DNA from: Luteimonas aestuarii
GTDB taxonomy: Bacteria; Pseudomonadota; Gammaproteobacteria; Xanthomonadales; Xanthomonadaceae
Direction: 5' to 3'
DNA length: 64,000 bases
Assembly (NCBI RefSeq): GCF_004357985.1
Contig: NZ_SMTF01000003.1
Location: 248,001-312,000, forward strand
Both the position numbers and the translations under genes were made by a program. Every line of letters begins with the position of its first letter. Positions within the stretch are counted from its first letter, which is position 1. The notes under the pieces were generated by a model. The model was not told the DNA's origin and ran no database searches. It saw only the letters and a list, made by a program, of their open reading frames with translations. Shown in pieces: positions 20,901-28,136 of this stretch.

Positions 20901-21501
20901 TGCTGGTGCCGCCGGCGACGTCGGCAAGATGAGCTTCGCACTGCGCCAGATGTCCGATGAGGCCGCCCGCGCGCTGCAAGGGCTCAACTGGCTGGCCGGC
21001 ACCCAGTCCTGGTTGCCCGCGTGGAATCGGACGATACGCGCGATCAACGACCAGTACGACCAAGTCACGCGGCTGAATGAGGAGCTGGAGCGAAACGCCA
21101 AGGCCTACGACCCGATCGAGAGGGAGTTGGAACGCCTTCGCGACCAGTTCCGGATGGTCGACGAGACGACCCTGCGCGGCCTGGCTCAGAAGAAGATGCA
21201 GGTGGAGCAGGAAGTGGCACGCCGCCGGGACGAGGCCCGTCGCCTTCGCGAGGAGGCGGATCGTGCTGCGGAAGAGACGCGGCGCGCGGCTGCGCAGGAG
21301 GGGCTGGCGCAACCGGTGACCGACACACTGAAAGTGGAGTTCGTCGCACCAGACAAGGCGATGGCAACCGCGCTCCGCGCCGGGGAGCAGGAGGTGATGG
21401 ATCGCCTGGTCAACGCCGCCGCACCACGAATCATCCAGATGATCGAGCGGTCGCGCTCGCTGAGCAACGCACGCAGCGCGGTGCGACGCGGCGGGCGATG
21501 A
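17995..21501 (+). CDS. Phage tail tape measure protein
   Basis: A 1168-residue protein with long coiled-coil stretches (about 40-220, 610-720, 800-960 and 1030-1130), a hydrophobic stretch near 235-260 (FQRLRGLLGPVLAFFSVRTL) and another in the centre (PLGALLAGLAQAIAEHAKQ). The TMP signature is LGRQGFVLEEGQKTLLKQLEETG with AESYGGAAQAQQLGTIAGLW. Tape measure proteins set tail length at roughly 0.15 nm per residue, so this one would fit a tail near 170 nm (inference). No tail-tube, chaperone or tip genes flank it. ATG 17995 has a poor ribosome-binding site. Confidence 0.85.
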   Translation: MSTRNVYEEVLRFLIEADGNEDVAKLARQLVALGDDGDEAKEKVAGLLEAFSRDQALDRTAKRFRELGTEVIDLGRKQQVTKERITALTTEIANAEAPTKRQRAELARLSKDLTKTGTELSKARGEWTQHRQVLEQNGIATKRYADLQGQIASRQSQSAAALRTYAGDLLKARDAANATATRLAAGDEAFKRQAESTRNAREALDAYRQRAQAASEATEQLSQSGTTTAGVFQRLRGLLGPVLAFFSVRTLVGGLQSIVREGSNAEQELGQLNAVLASTGRTAEFSAQELQNLARELASSSRFMVGDITNAETRLLSYTNIAREEFPRAMQIVLDQSARLGISLEQSAELVGRALQEPVKAMQALGRQGFVLEEGQKTLLKQLEETGRTAEAQAVIMDMLAESYGGAAQAQQLGTIAGLWKTIRENFAEFKNDIAARGVLDYFKGQLQDLLRTITELRDNGTLALWAQRTADAIVSTAKAVAGLFRQLAPLGALLAGLAQAIAEHAKQVIFLGKVYAALKLAELAGQFSILTRATLANAAATTAAGNAAAGATGKFGAMGTLIGKLPQMLRIGVAVFGVDFAIQQFQKLAGAVEYYQGALQAQERFDRNQKMLQQEQLALGKQLQQLYADSAGTAIKGAEELRELTRGQAEDYKFTLEQARLFYAGVIRQARATGDAQAEATGLKHWHALGEALKQTEQRLIEFDSTAARQTAMFSTAEKAVEKFDELRWKGEEAKAAVAGIFDGVDWTRAEGIQNASKILEEVSGRGREAAAVVEGELIEALSKLSNETLEEVKKKAAEAFAAGNTEAKRMVELVNTASFAKLGVDINAIRTGFTDVGKTAVDAFAVAVREVDNLGLTATQKAAAIAQAFDNAFRQASTQSELQALKESLIDALNAGSIGFVEFQARIAEVDAKLEALKRTGTEVGTDIAKGARVGEDALTRIVDAAESAASSLEKAGTAAGDAGDSTAGAAGDVGKMSFALRQMSDEAARALQGLNWLAGTQSWLPAWNRTIRAINDQYDQVTRLNEELERNAKAYDPIERELERLRDQFRMVDETTLRGLAQKKMQVEQEVARRRDEARRLREEADRAAEETRRAAAQEGLAQPVTDTLKVEFVAPDKAMATALRAGEQEVMDRLVNAAAPRIIQMIERSRSLSNARSAVRRGGR

Positions 21502-21708
21502 CCGGCCGTCGGGGGCCCCAGCGCGGCGCGCGCGGAACCGCGGGGAGGCAAGGCCGCGGTGGTCGAGAGATTTTCGGGTCGCAATGGGCCTCAGCAGCAG
21601 ATGGCACCTCACCCTCAAATTGAAGGGCTCTGGCAGGTGCGCTGGGTGGGGATCGTGGCGTCAGCGGCAGCACCCGACACGCCTCAGTTGAATTCCGCCC
21701 CTATTCCT

Positions 21709-21727
21709 CCGGAGAACTGCCGGAGAA
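21709..21727. promoter_or_regulatory. Right-end copy of the element 1 arm-site repeat
   Basis: The 19 bp CCGGAGAACTGCCGGAGAA are identical to 10345-10363 and lie 37 bp inside the right att repeat. Identical repeats at both ends suggest binding sites of the element 1 integrase. Confidence 0.6.
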
Positions 21728-21729
21728 CG

Positions 21730-21754
21730 AAAAAGGCGCCCTTCGGCGCCTTCG
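21730..21754. terminator. Bidirectional terminator at the junction of elements 1 and 2
   Basis: AAGGCGCC (21733-21740) and GGCGCCTT (21745-21752) pair around CTTC. The minus strand continues into T5, the plus strand into TTCGT. It insulates element 1 from transcription coming from element 2, and the reverse. Confidence 0.75.
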
Positions 21755-21763
21755 TCATATGTG

Positions 21764-21819
21764 CTTGAATTTCATGGTGGCCGGGGAGGGAATCGAACCC
21801 CCGACACGGGGATTTTCAA
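21764..21819. repeat. att site copy 2 (junction of elements 1 and 2)
   Basis: The 56 bp match 10145-10200 with one mismatch. Positions 21774-21819 are identical to 60315-60360 inside tRNA-Phe. The identity ends within the anticodon stem, so this is not a working tRNA gene. Confidence 0.9.
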
Positions 21820-21898
21820 GCCCTTTGCATCCCCTTTCGGGCCAGTTCTCGCGCTCCGGATTGACTGCAAACGCCTGATTTCAGGTAGTCTTTGCACT

Positions 21899-21923
21899 GC
21901 TCCAATATGCTCCAATCCGCTCC
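21899..21923. promoter_or_regulatory. GCTCC array upstream of int2
   Basis: GCTCC occurs at 21899, 21909 and 21919, exactly one helical turn apart, with GCTCCAAT in the first two. Inverted GGAGCC copies follow before the start codon. They are probably arm-type or operator sites of the second integrase. Confidence 0.5.
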
Positions 21924-21977
21924 GCAGGGAGCCATGGAGGAGCCATATGAGAGCCTTTGGGCATCGAGAGAGCAGCC

Positions 21978-23483
21978 ATGGGCGCAGTCCGGATCCGGCT
22001 TAACAAAGACATCCTCCAAGGCCTCTCGTTTGCCGATCGCGTGATCGCGGTCGACAAGGCGGGCAAGGCCATCACGCAGGCCACTCCGCCCACCATGAGC
22101 GATTGGATCGTTCGCGACAGCGTCGTGCGCGGGATGGGCGTGCGGGTCTCTCCTGGCGCAGCCTCTTACTTCGTCCAGCGCAAGATGGGGGGCAGCACCA
22201 GTATCAAGCGCACCCTGGGGAAGGTCTCCGATATCACCCTGGATCTGGCCCGCCGTCGCGCCCAGGAGTGGCTGGGGATGATGGCCAGCGGCAAGGATCC
22301 ATTGGTCGAGAAGCAGGCCTCACAGCGCGCCTCGACAGCGCAGCGCAAGCGGGACCGCCAGAGCATGCGCGTGGTCTACGCGGACTACATGACGGCCAAG
22401 TCCGGAAGCGGCGGGGAGGAAGGCGTGCAGCTGGGTAAGGCGAGCACCGCAACCGACCGATCGAAGGTGGCCAAGTGGATGGACACCAGCCCCTTGTGGG
22501 CCGTCTCCCTACACGCCCTGACGGTTGATGACCTGGAGAAGACCTTCGATCCCCTGTTCAACGCGGCACTGTCCGAGAAGGCCAAGAAGCCTGCTTGGGG
22601 CCCGAAGAAGCGGAGCCTGTCCAGCGCCTGGAAGATCTGGCGCTATACCAAGGCCGCCTATAACAACGCGCTGGCCAAAGAGGGGGTCGCCAGCCGTCGC
22701 GGGGTCTCTCCGTTCGCCGCGCTGGAGACCACCCGGAACTGGCCCAAGCCCAAGACCCGCACCACCTACCTCGATACCAGCAAGGCCACGGGACAGGCCT
22801 GGCTGGCGCAGCTGGTCGCAATGCGCGATCACGAGCGGCCGGAGGTCGGCGTCGCAGCGGACTACCTGATCTGCCTGCTGCTGTGGGGGGCGCGAAAGGA
22901 AGAGATCGAGCGGTTGCAGTGGCGGGATATCGATTTTGCCGAGGACATCGTCGTTCTCCGGGAGGAGAACACGAAAAGCGGCCGAGCTCACTATCTGCCA
23001 CTCACTCCTTGGGCCCGGACCATCCTCGAAGAACGCCGGGCCAAGAACCGGGCTTGGGAGCGCGACGGCGACTGGGTCTTCCCCTCCCGCCACCACGGCA
23101 AGCACATTGCGAACTTCCGGGGCGTCCTACTGGAGCTCAAGAAGGAAACCGGCCTGTGGATCACGGCGCACGACCTGCGCCGGACGTTCGCTACCGAGAC
23201 CGCGATCCAGACCCAGAACATCCTGCTTGTCTCTGCCGCCCTGAACCATTCCAGTGGTGCGAGCACCACTCGCGGCTACATCCGGAACATCGCTAACATG
23301 CTTCGGCCCGTCTTTGAGGTCCGGGAGATCGAGTTGCGCCGCACCGCCGGGCTCGAAATCGAGGCCCCAGAGGACCCGTTCGCCGATCTGGAGGCCTTCC
23401 TGGCTAGGGCCAAGCGCAGCCCCACCAGCCGCAAGGCGGTGGCGACCAAGATCCCGATGATCCTGGGGCTGCTCGCAACCTAA
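21978..23483 (+). CDS. int: Tyrosine recombinase (integrase) of element 2
   Basis: A 501-residue site-specific recombinase. The catalytic domain shows Arg in WGARKEEIERLQW, Lys in NTKSGRAHYLPL, HDLRRTFATE with the His-x-x-Arg motif, and LNHSSGASTTRGYIR with the nucleophilic Tyr. All catalytic residues are present. It is only distantly similar to the element 1 integrase, yet lies beside the same tRNA-Phe-derived repeat. ATG 21978 is preceded by GAGAGAG; an in-frame TTG at 21957 is less likely. It presumably mobilises the 38.5-kb island. Confidence 0.93.
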   Translation: MGAVRIRLNKDILQGLSFADRVIAVDKAGKAITQATPPTMSDWIVRDSVVRGMGVRVSPGAASYFVQRKMGGSTSIKRTLGKVSDITLDLARRRAQEWLGMMASGKDPLVEKQASQRASTAQRKRDRQSMRVVYADYMTAKSGSGGEEGVQLGKASTATDRSKVAKWMDTSPLWAVSLHALTVDDLEKTFDPLFNAALSEKAKKPAWGPKKRSLSSAWKIWRYTKAAYNNALAKEGVASRRGVSPFAALETTRNWPKPKTRTTYLDTSKATGQAWLAQLVAMRDHERPEVGVAADYLICLLLWGARKEEIERLQWRDIDFAEDIVVLREENTKSGRAHYLPLTPWARTILEERRAKNRAWERDGDWVFPSRHHGKHIANFRGVLLELKKETGLWITAHDLRRTFATETAIQTQNILLVSAALNHSSGASTTRGYIRNIANMLRPVFEVREIELRRTAGLEIEAPEDPFADLEAFLARAKRSPTSRKAVATKIPMILGLLAT

Positions 23484-23508
23484 GGCGCCCACGGACTACC
23501 ATCTGGCC

Positions 23509-24066
23509 ATGGGCGCACGGGTCAAGACAATCTCCGACGAGATGCTGGTCGCTGGCGGCGTCCATGAACTGGATCCGGAGCTGCTGATCACCACAGCACA
23601 AGCGGCGATGCTGCTGGGATGCGCGGTGTCCGGGATGGCAGAGCGTAAGCGTTCGGGACGACCGCCCCTCCCTCGCCAGCCTGGCGGCCGGGGAACCAAG
23701 GTGTCCTATCTTCTGGGCGAGGTGCTGGCCGCTCGACGGTCGGCGGCGGCACCAAGCAATGTGGCAGCCAAGAAAGCGCAGCAAGATCACGTTCGGGGGT
23801 TCTCGACGTTCACCTCATTCCTGGCGGAAGGCTACCTGCTCGATCAATGGCCGTTCGTGATCGCCCGAGGCCGACCGGTGGATTTTATCGGATCATTGGC
23901 GATGGGCTTAAGCGACGAAAATAGCTGCTTATGGCTCACGCTAGGTCAATATCTTGATGAGCTGAAGCTATCTGCGGCTAGTGATGAGGCAGCTTCCTTG
24001 AATTTCAGGTTGGAGCGTGAGACTGACGAAGCTTTAGGACCGTCCAGGGCTCCTGCCCGGATCTAG
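23509..24066 (+). CDS. Hypothetical protein with excisionase-like HTH
   Basis: A 185-residue protein. Residues about 25-70 (ELLITTAQAAMLLGCAVSGMAERKRSG, PPLPRQPGGRGTKVSYLLGEVLAA) follow the helix-turn-helix-plus-wing layout of excisionase-type regulators. The C-terminal 100 residues are unrecognised, with a hydrophobic segment GYLLDQWPFVIARGRPVDFIGSLAMGL. It lies 25 bp after the integrase on the same strand, so it may be its directionality factor or simply co-transcribed. Confidence 0.55.
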   Translation: MGARVKTISDEMLVAGGVHELDPELLITTAQAAMLLGCAVSGMAERKRSGRPPLPRQPGGRGTKVSYLLGEVLAARRSAAAPSNVAAKKAQQDHVRGFSTFTSFLAEGYLLDQWPFVIARGRPVDFIGSLAMGLSDENSCLWLTLGQYLDELKLSAASDEAASLNFRLERETDEALGPSRAPARI

Positions 24067-24125
24067 GCTAGGTCGCCCGCGCGGCGACGGGTGTCGCAGC
24101 GCACACATCGGTTCAGTTTGGCGCG

Positions 24126-24143
24126 GTCGAACGATAGTTCGAC
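24126..24143. promoter_or_regulatory. Perfect dyad upstream of the 24177 gene
   Basis: GTCGAAC-GATA-GTTCGAC is an 18-bp perfect inverted repeat ending 33 bp before the next ATG. It is a probable operator for an unidentified regulator. Confidence 0.45.
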
Positions 24144-24176
24144 GGTCGCACGCGATAGGCACAAGGCGGACGCGTT

Positions 24177-25076
24177 ATGAGCGAACAGAATGTTGATGAA
24201 ACGCCGTGGGAGGTGTCAGTTTTCACTGCACTTCTGAATATGCGCTGGGTTCATCTTCTCAAGTCCTCATCGCAGCGGCCGGACCTAGTCATTGCGCTCG
24301 ATCACGCGGCTGAAACCGCACTTGGCGATGTTGTCCTGAAAGCAGACGACCGCCTATTCCTATTCGAACTGAAAGCATCGTGGGAACGCGCGAATACCGA
24401 GAAAAACAAGCCAATATTTGGTCTTTACGAGAAGTTGCACTCCTCGGCGCACTCCACAAGCATTGCTTTCGACGAGCTTCTCTCCTTATCCATCCGCTGT
24501 CATCACCTTGTTTACTGGGAGGACGATGTGCGACTAAGCGATGGAAATACTCGCGGATCGATCTCATTTAGTCCCTATGCCTTGTTCGTTCTCGATCAAC
24601 TTTATCAACCAGGTCGCTACGCATTGGATCTCCGCCTAGCGCATGCGATTTCGCTTCGGACAAACGATGGAGAAACGATCGTTGAAGCTGCGCCTATAGA
24701 GGCGATGTTCAATGGCTCGGCGACAGCGGTTAATGGAGATCTATCAACCGGTGACAACGTAGAGGCATACAAGCTCGGCCTTGGTCGCAACGAGTTTCTC
24801 GACTTCGTCCAACACTTGCGGAAAGAGATAGATGGGAGCGCCGACATCGCCTTAAAGTTGATCGCGTTCAGCCCTGAATCGGGGTTTGTAAGGCGAATAA
24901 GTTCGCTACAGGAAGCAGTGCAGCTAGGCGTGGACTGGGCGAAAAACACGGCATCAGCTAAACCAGCTCGTTCGAGCGGTCATCGAAGGACAGGGAAGCC
25001 GCGCTCGATCGGAACTACACAACTAAGGATAGTTTGTGCCCCTACCACCGGCGCCAGAAAGCCCCGCCGCCCCTAG
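24177..25076 (+). CDS. Hypothetical protein, possible PD-(D/E)XK nuclease fold
   Basis: A 299-residue protein of unknown family. The segment Asp51 ... FLFELKASW (Glu64-x-Lys66), after a beta pattern DVVLKADDRLF, fits the PD-(D/E)XK nuclease core. The remainder has no recognised motif, and the C-terminus is basic (RSSGHRRTGKPRS). Base composition is lower in GC than the core genes. A ribosome-binding site AAGGCGG precedes ATG 24177. It lies next to the TIR operon (convergent), so a defence role is conceivable but unproven. Confidence 0.6.
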   Translation: MSEQNVDETPWEVSVFTALLNMRWVHLLKSSSQRPDLVIALDHAAETALGDVVLKADDRLFLFELKASWERANTEKNKPIFGLYEKLHSSAHSTSIAFDELLSLSIRCHHLVYWEDDVRLSDGNTRGSISFSPYALFVLDQLYQPGRYALDLRLAHAISLRTNDGETIVEAAPIEAMFNGSATAVNGDLSTGDNVEAYKLGLGRNEFLDFVQHLRKEIDGSADIALKLIAFSPESGFVRRISSLQEAVQLGVDWAKNTASAKPARSSGHRRTGKPRSIGTTQLRIVCAPTTGARKPRRP

Positions 25077-25126
25077 AGTGCTTCGGTCGAGATGTGCTTC
25101 GGCCGAGACAGTCAAAGTTGAAGCGA

Positions 25127-25321
25127 TTAACGATCTCTCTTAGCACGAATTTGATCACATCCATATTGCAACCGCTTCCGAGCCCAGCGTTCCACTGCAC
25201 CGTCCGCCGTCAGGGCTGCTTTTTCCGCAACCTCGGTTTGCAACGCCAGAATGTAAGCCTCCGTCCATATTTCGAGCGGGATGCATCTGCCGGGGCGTTG
25301 GATAGGTTCACTGTCGACCAT
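25127..25321 (-). CDS. Small hypothetical protein
   Basis: A 64-residue possible protein (MVDSEPIQRPGRCIPLEIW...) with helical, well-behaved composition (AYILALQTEVAEKAALTADG, AVERWARKRL) and AGGTTGG seven bases before its start. It fills most of the 333-bp gap between the 24177 gene and the TIR gene. It lies downstream of the TIR gene on the same strand and could be the last gene of that operon. It may also be spurious. Confidence 0.4.
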   Translation of the reverse strand: MVDSEPIQRPGRCIPLEIWTEAYILALQTEVAEKAALTADGAVERWARKRLQYGCDQIRAKRDR

Positions 25322-25409
25322 GCCGCCAACCTAACCGAACTTCGCCGCCTGTCAAATGCAGAACCCGGCAGTTATATCGAGAGGAGTTCACGACCGTCGA
25401 CACTGATCC

Positions 25410-26384
25410 CTAGCGAACGTCGCGCTGAAGGGGCTCGATGAGCAGGCTCCACAGATACTCTGCGGCGCCCTCTTGCGACAATTTACGGTCGCGCTCAGAG
25501 CCGAGCATTGGCATTCCCATGGCCTTCATAAAGATGGCTTGGTCGTCAGCTTCAACAGTCAGGGTCTCGTTCGTTGAGCTGCTTTCGGTTGTCTCACCCT
25601 GCCGGTAGTTGATGCCTTCCCCGAGTATCCCGCCTCCGGTGAAGTATGTGGCTCGTGCGACATCCTTTCCGTCGCGGTAGATGGTCGCGAAGAAGCGATT
25701 GGCATCGACCCGCTTGAACACGCCTTCATAGCCAGGGTTGCGGTCGGTGAGCTCGGCCAGTGAGTTCTCATTGAACTTGGCCACATATTCGAACGTTTCG
25801 TCCTTGAACCGGTCCTTGTCTCGCTCGGTGAAGCTCTTGGCCAGTCGCAGGTTACTGGACCGCGGGCCCGGCGTTTTGCCATGAGCTGCACTGCTAGAGA
25901 CCGCGTAGGCAGGTGGCGTCGGCTGTTCGACAGGCGCCTTAAGCCACCGACTGGCAGCCTTCCGAACGCCCTTAACGACCTGAAGCATGGCCTCATCGGG
26001 GTCGGCCCACTGCTTGATGGGCTTGCCGTCCTCCGGCACGGCCTGGAGCTTGCCAAATGGCAATGACGTCCAGTCGCACGCCCGCAGAATAACCGGGATC
26101 ACAACCGCCTCTCCGGCTGCGTGCCGCTCCATTGCCCGCTGCATCTCAATCTCATAGCAGTAGCTGGAGTGGATGAAATCGGAGCTCACGAGCAACAGGA
26201 TGATCTCATCCTGATTGACATGGTCATCGATCTGCTGCGCGAAGTCTTGCCCTGGCTCGATCCTGCGATCGTGCCAAACTTCGATCACGCCTTGGCGCTG
26301 AAGCGCTGACAGCTGCTTCTCAATCTGATCGCGCCACTGAGCGTCGGCGTGGGAGTAGGAGAGGAAAACGCGGGGTGCCGTCAT
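25410..26384 (-). CDS. TIR-domain protein with conserved C-terminal domain
   Basis: A 324-residue protein. The N-terminal TIR domain (1-135) shows VFLSYSHADAQWRDQ, WHDRRIEPGQDF, IILLLVSSDFIHSSYC and Glu78, the position of the catalytic Glu in NAD-cleaving TIRs. The C-terminal domain (about 175-320; AKSFTERDKDRF, GYEGVFKRVDANRFFATIYRDGK, LSQEGAAEYLWSLLI) belongs to a widespread unnamed extension of bacterial TIR proteins. Such proteins deplete NAD+ upon phage sensing. It is last of five leftward genes, ten bases after the PIN gene. Confidence 0.88.
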   Translation of the reverse strand: MTAPRVFLSYSHADAQWRDQIEKQLSALQRQGVIEVWHDRRIEPGQDFAQQIDDHVNQDEIILLLVSSDFIHSSYCYEIEMQRAMERHAAGEAVVIPVILRACDWTSLPFGKLQAVPEDGKPIKQWADPDEAMLQVVKGVRKAASRWLKAPVEQPTPPAYAVSSSAAHGKTPGPRSSNLRLAKSFTERDKDRFKDETFEYVAKFNENSLAELTDRNPGYEGVFKRVDANRFFATIYRDGKDVARATYFTGGGILGEGINYRQGETTESSSTNETLTVEADDQAIFMKAMGMPMLGSERDRKLSQEGAAEYLWSLLIEPLQRDVR

Positions 26385-26394
26385 CGGAAAGGTC

Positions 26395-26952
26395 TCACTC
26401 GTGCTGCTCCACGGTGCCGCCTAGCGTGTGCGTCCACCATTCGAAATGCGGACTGGATCGATGGGGGCGGAACTTGCCGAGCTCAACCACCCTTCTTACG
26501 GCGTCTGGCAAAGTGGCCAGGCGCTTCGTGTCACTGCCAGCCCAGCCCTGTAGCAGCTCGGGAGTAGTCGCGAGCTTCGCTTCAATTGCCTGCGCCTTGA
26601 GCAACTTGCGAACTGCGCCGTCGTCCGTGCAGAAGACCATATTGCGAGACACTGCGATTGCCAGGCCTTGGGCCTCGCCGTCATCCAACCACTGGGACAT
26701 CCGGACCATGAGTTCGGTTTCTGCGGTCGTTGGCGCCAACGCTTCGAGAGGGTAGTGACGGGCCAGCTCAACGGTGCTTAGCTTCTTGCCAACAATGCCA
26801 CCCCTCGCATCGAACTCGCGGACGTGGTGGATCTCCGCTTCGACACCGGTCCCGAGATAGAACCGCACTGGAAACGCTTTCAGGTTTGCGATGCTGCCCC
26901 AAGCACAGTAGAGATTGAGCAGCGTGCAACTGTCCAGCACATATCCATTCAT
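26395..26952 (-). CDS. PIN-domain protein (probable RNase)
   Basis: A 185-residue protein with the PIN active-site pattern: Asp7 in YVLDSCTLLNLY, Glu40, Glu93 in DDGEAQGLAIA and Asp110/Asp111 in VFCTDDGAVRKL. PIN domains are Mg-dependent ribonucleases, frequent as VapC toxins. Its start overlaps the stop of the HTH-ImmA/IrrE gene by 4 nt, so the two are coupled; pairing of an HTH-Zn-peptidase with a PIN-like toxin is a known toxin-antitoxin arrangement. In this operon it may be the effector or the trigger. Confidence 0.82.
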   Translation of the reverse strand: MNGYVLDSCTLLNLYCAWGSIANLKAFPVRFYLGTGVEAEIHHVREFDARGGIVGKKLSTVELARHYPLEALAPTTAETELMVRMSQWLDDGEAQGLAIAVSRNMVFCTDDGAVRKLLKAQAIEAKLATTPELLQGWAGSDTKRLATLPDAVRRVVELGKFRPHRSSPHFEWWTHTLGGTVEQHE

Positions 26953-28136
26953 GCAGGAGCGTTATTCCGGTCCAAAACCGACGCATTGAGCTTAAACTGA
27001 ATTAGTCCCTCCTCGTCGAGCAGCGATCGCTTCTCAGCCAGTTCCCGAGCTTTGATTGGTGAACGCCGAAGAAGCTTGGCAAACTGTGCGGTCGTGATTT
27101 CCTCGTTGTTCCAAGCCTGGATGGCAAGCAGGAGATAACGCTCCGGGAACGTATCAATGTGGGGCTTTTGATCGGGCTCTGCGATCCCCGCCTCGCGCTT
27201 CATGTCGCTAACCCGAACACCGGAGTCTTTCAGGAAATCCCACGTGCCCGAGCGAATGAGCCGGAGCTTCTCCATTCGTAGCGTCATGGCCATCATCGAC
27301 ACGCCATAAAAGTCCGCCATCCGACAAACGTCGGCGACATTGACATCACCTGCGCGGGCCTTGGCGTCCTCAAACTGCCTTCGAACACCCTCTGCCGGCA
27401 TTAGAAAGTTGTATGCGAACGCATCCGCGAACCGCTCGCTGAGCGGCTTACGTTCCCCTGAGCTCAGGTAATCCACCCCCGGCTTGTCGCGATCGAAAAC
27501 GAAGTGTCCGTATTCGTGCGCTATGGTCCAGCGCATCCTCTCGCGAGGGTGAAGCCGATTGACTAGGATGCAGTATCCAAATCCCGGGGCATAGGAATAG
27601 AGCCCTGCGAGTTTCGAGTTCAGTGCGTCGACGAAGACGTGGACGCCCACCTCATCCAACGTCTTGCGCAAGTCGCCGATCGGCTCTCGCTCACCGAAGC
27701 CAAGCCTGCTTCGCTCATACTGCGCGACACGTGCGGGCAGCGCATCAAGATCCGCCGCCGATCGGTCAATGTTAGGCGGCATCATCGCCTGGACCAGGCG
27801 GACGTGGTTCTTCTCCAGAAGGAACTGGTAGTCGTCGACGAATTCTGCGAGCTTGTCGATTGCTTCACTGACCCCAGCCTCCTGCGACGCTTGCGGAATC
27901 TCTCCGCGCAGGTGGGGGGCGATCATCGGCGGCGCGGTGTCCTGCCTGATCAGGCGGCTCACCGACGTGTTGAACAGTGCCGCCAATGCCACCAGCTCTC
28001 CAGGCTTTACGTCGCGCTCACCTTTTTCGATCGCAATATACGTCGGTCGGCTGATGCTAATGTGTCTCGCGGCGTCGAGCTGGGACACTCCAGCTGCCTT
28101 ACGTGCGGCCACCAGTCGGGCAGAGAGCGCGGTCAT
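26949..28136 (-). CDS. XRE HTH-ImmA/IrrE metallopeptidase protein
   Basis: A 395-residue fusion. Residues 5-62 are an XRE helix-turn-helix (LVAARKAAGVSQLDAARHI, YIAIEKGERDVKPGELVALA). Residues about 165-300 are an ImmA/IrrE zinc peptidase with His207-Glu208-x-x-His211 (HEYGH) and the downstream helix ERFADAFAYNFLMP. Family members cleave repressors after damage or phage signals. The start overlaps the stop of the QueC-like gene (ATGA). It could repress the operon and release it by cleavage (inference). Confidence 0.9.
   Translation of the reverse strand: MTALSARLVAARKAAGVSQLDAARHISISRPTYIAIEKGERDVKPGELVALAALFNTSVSRLIRQDTAPPMIAPHLRGEIPQASQEAGVSEAIDKLAEFVDDYQFLLEKNHVRLVQAMMPPNIDRSAADLDALPARVAQYERSRLGFGEREPIGDLRKTLDEVGVHVFVDALNSKLAGLYSYAPGFGYCILVNRLHPRERMRWTIAHEYGHFVFDRDKPGVDYLSSGERKPLSERFADAFAYNFLMPAEGVRRQFEDAKARAGDVNVADVCRMADFYGVSMMAMTLRMEKLRLIRSGTWDFLKDSGVRVSDMKREAGIAEPDQKPHIDTFPERYLLLAIQAWNNEEITTAQFAKLLRRSPIKARELAEKRSLLDEEGLIQFKLNASVLDRNNAPA

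Larger units (their letters stand above)
10156..21773 (+). mobile_element. Element 1: satellite-like integrative element with capsid and tape measure genes
   Basis: About 11.6 kb bounded by tRNA-Phe-derived repeats. All recognised genes point rightwards: integrase, small early genes, excisionase-like HTH, initiator with internal iterons, KilA-N antirepressor, a second HTH, then late structural genes (capsid, tape measure). Genes for terminase, portal, connector, tail tube, baseplate, holin and lysin are not visible. It therefore either depends on a helper phage or is a deletion remnant; the mostly close gene packing favours the first. Confidence 0.75.

Noticed and set aside
21559-21768. 69-codon rightward frame after the tape measure gene
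   Set aside because: It runs through the arm-site repeat, a terminator hairpin and into the att repeat, so it is not a plausible gene.
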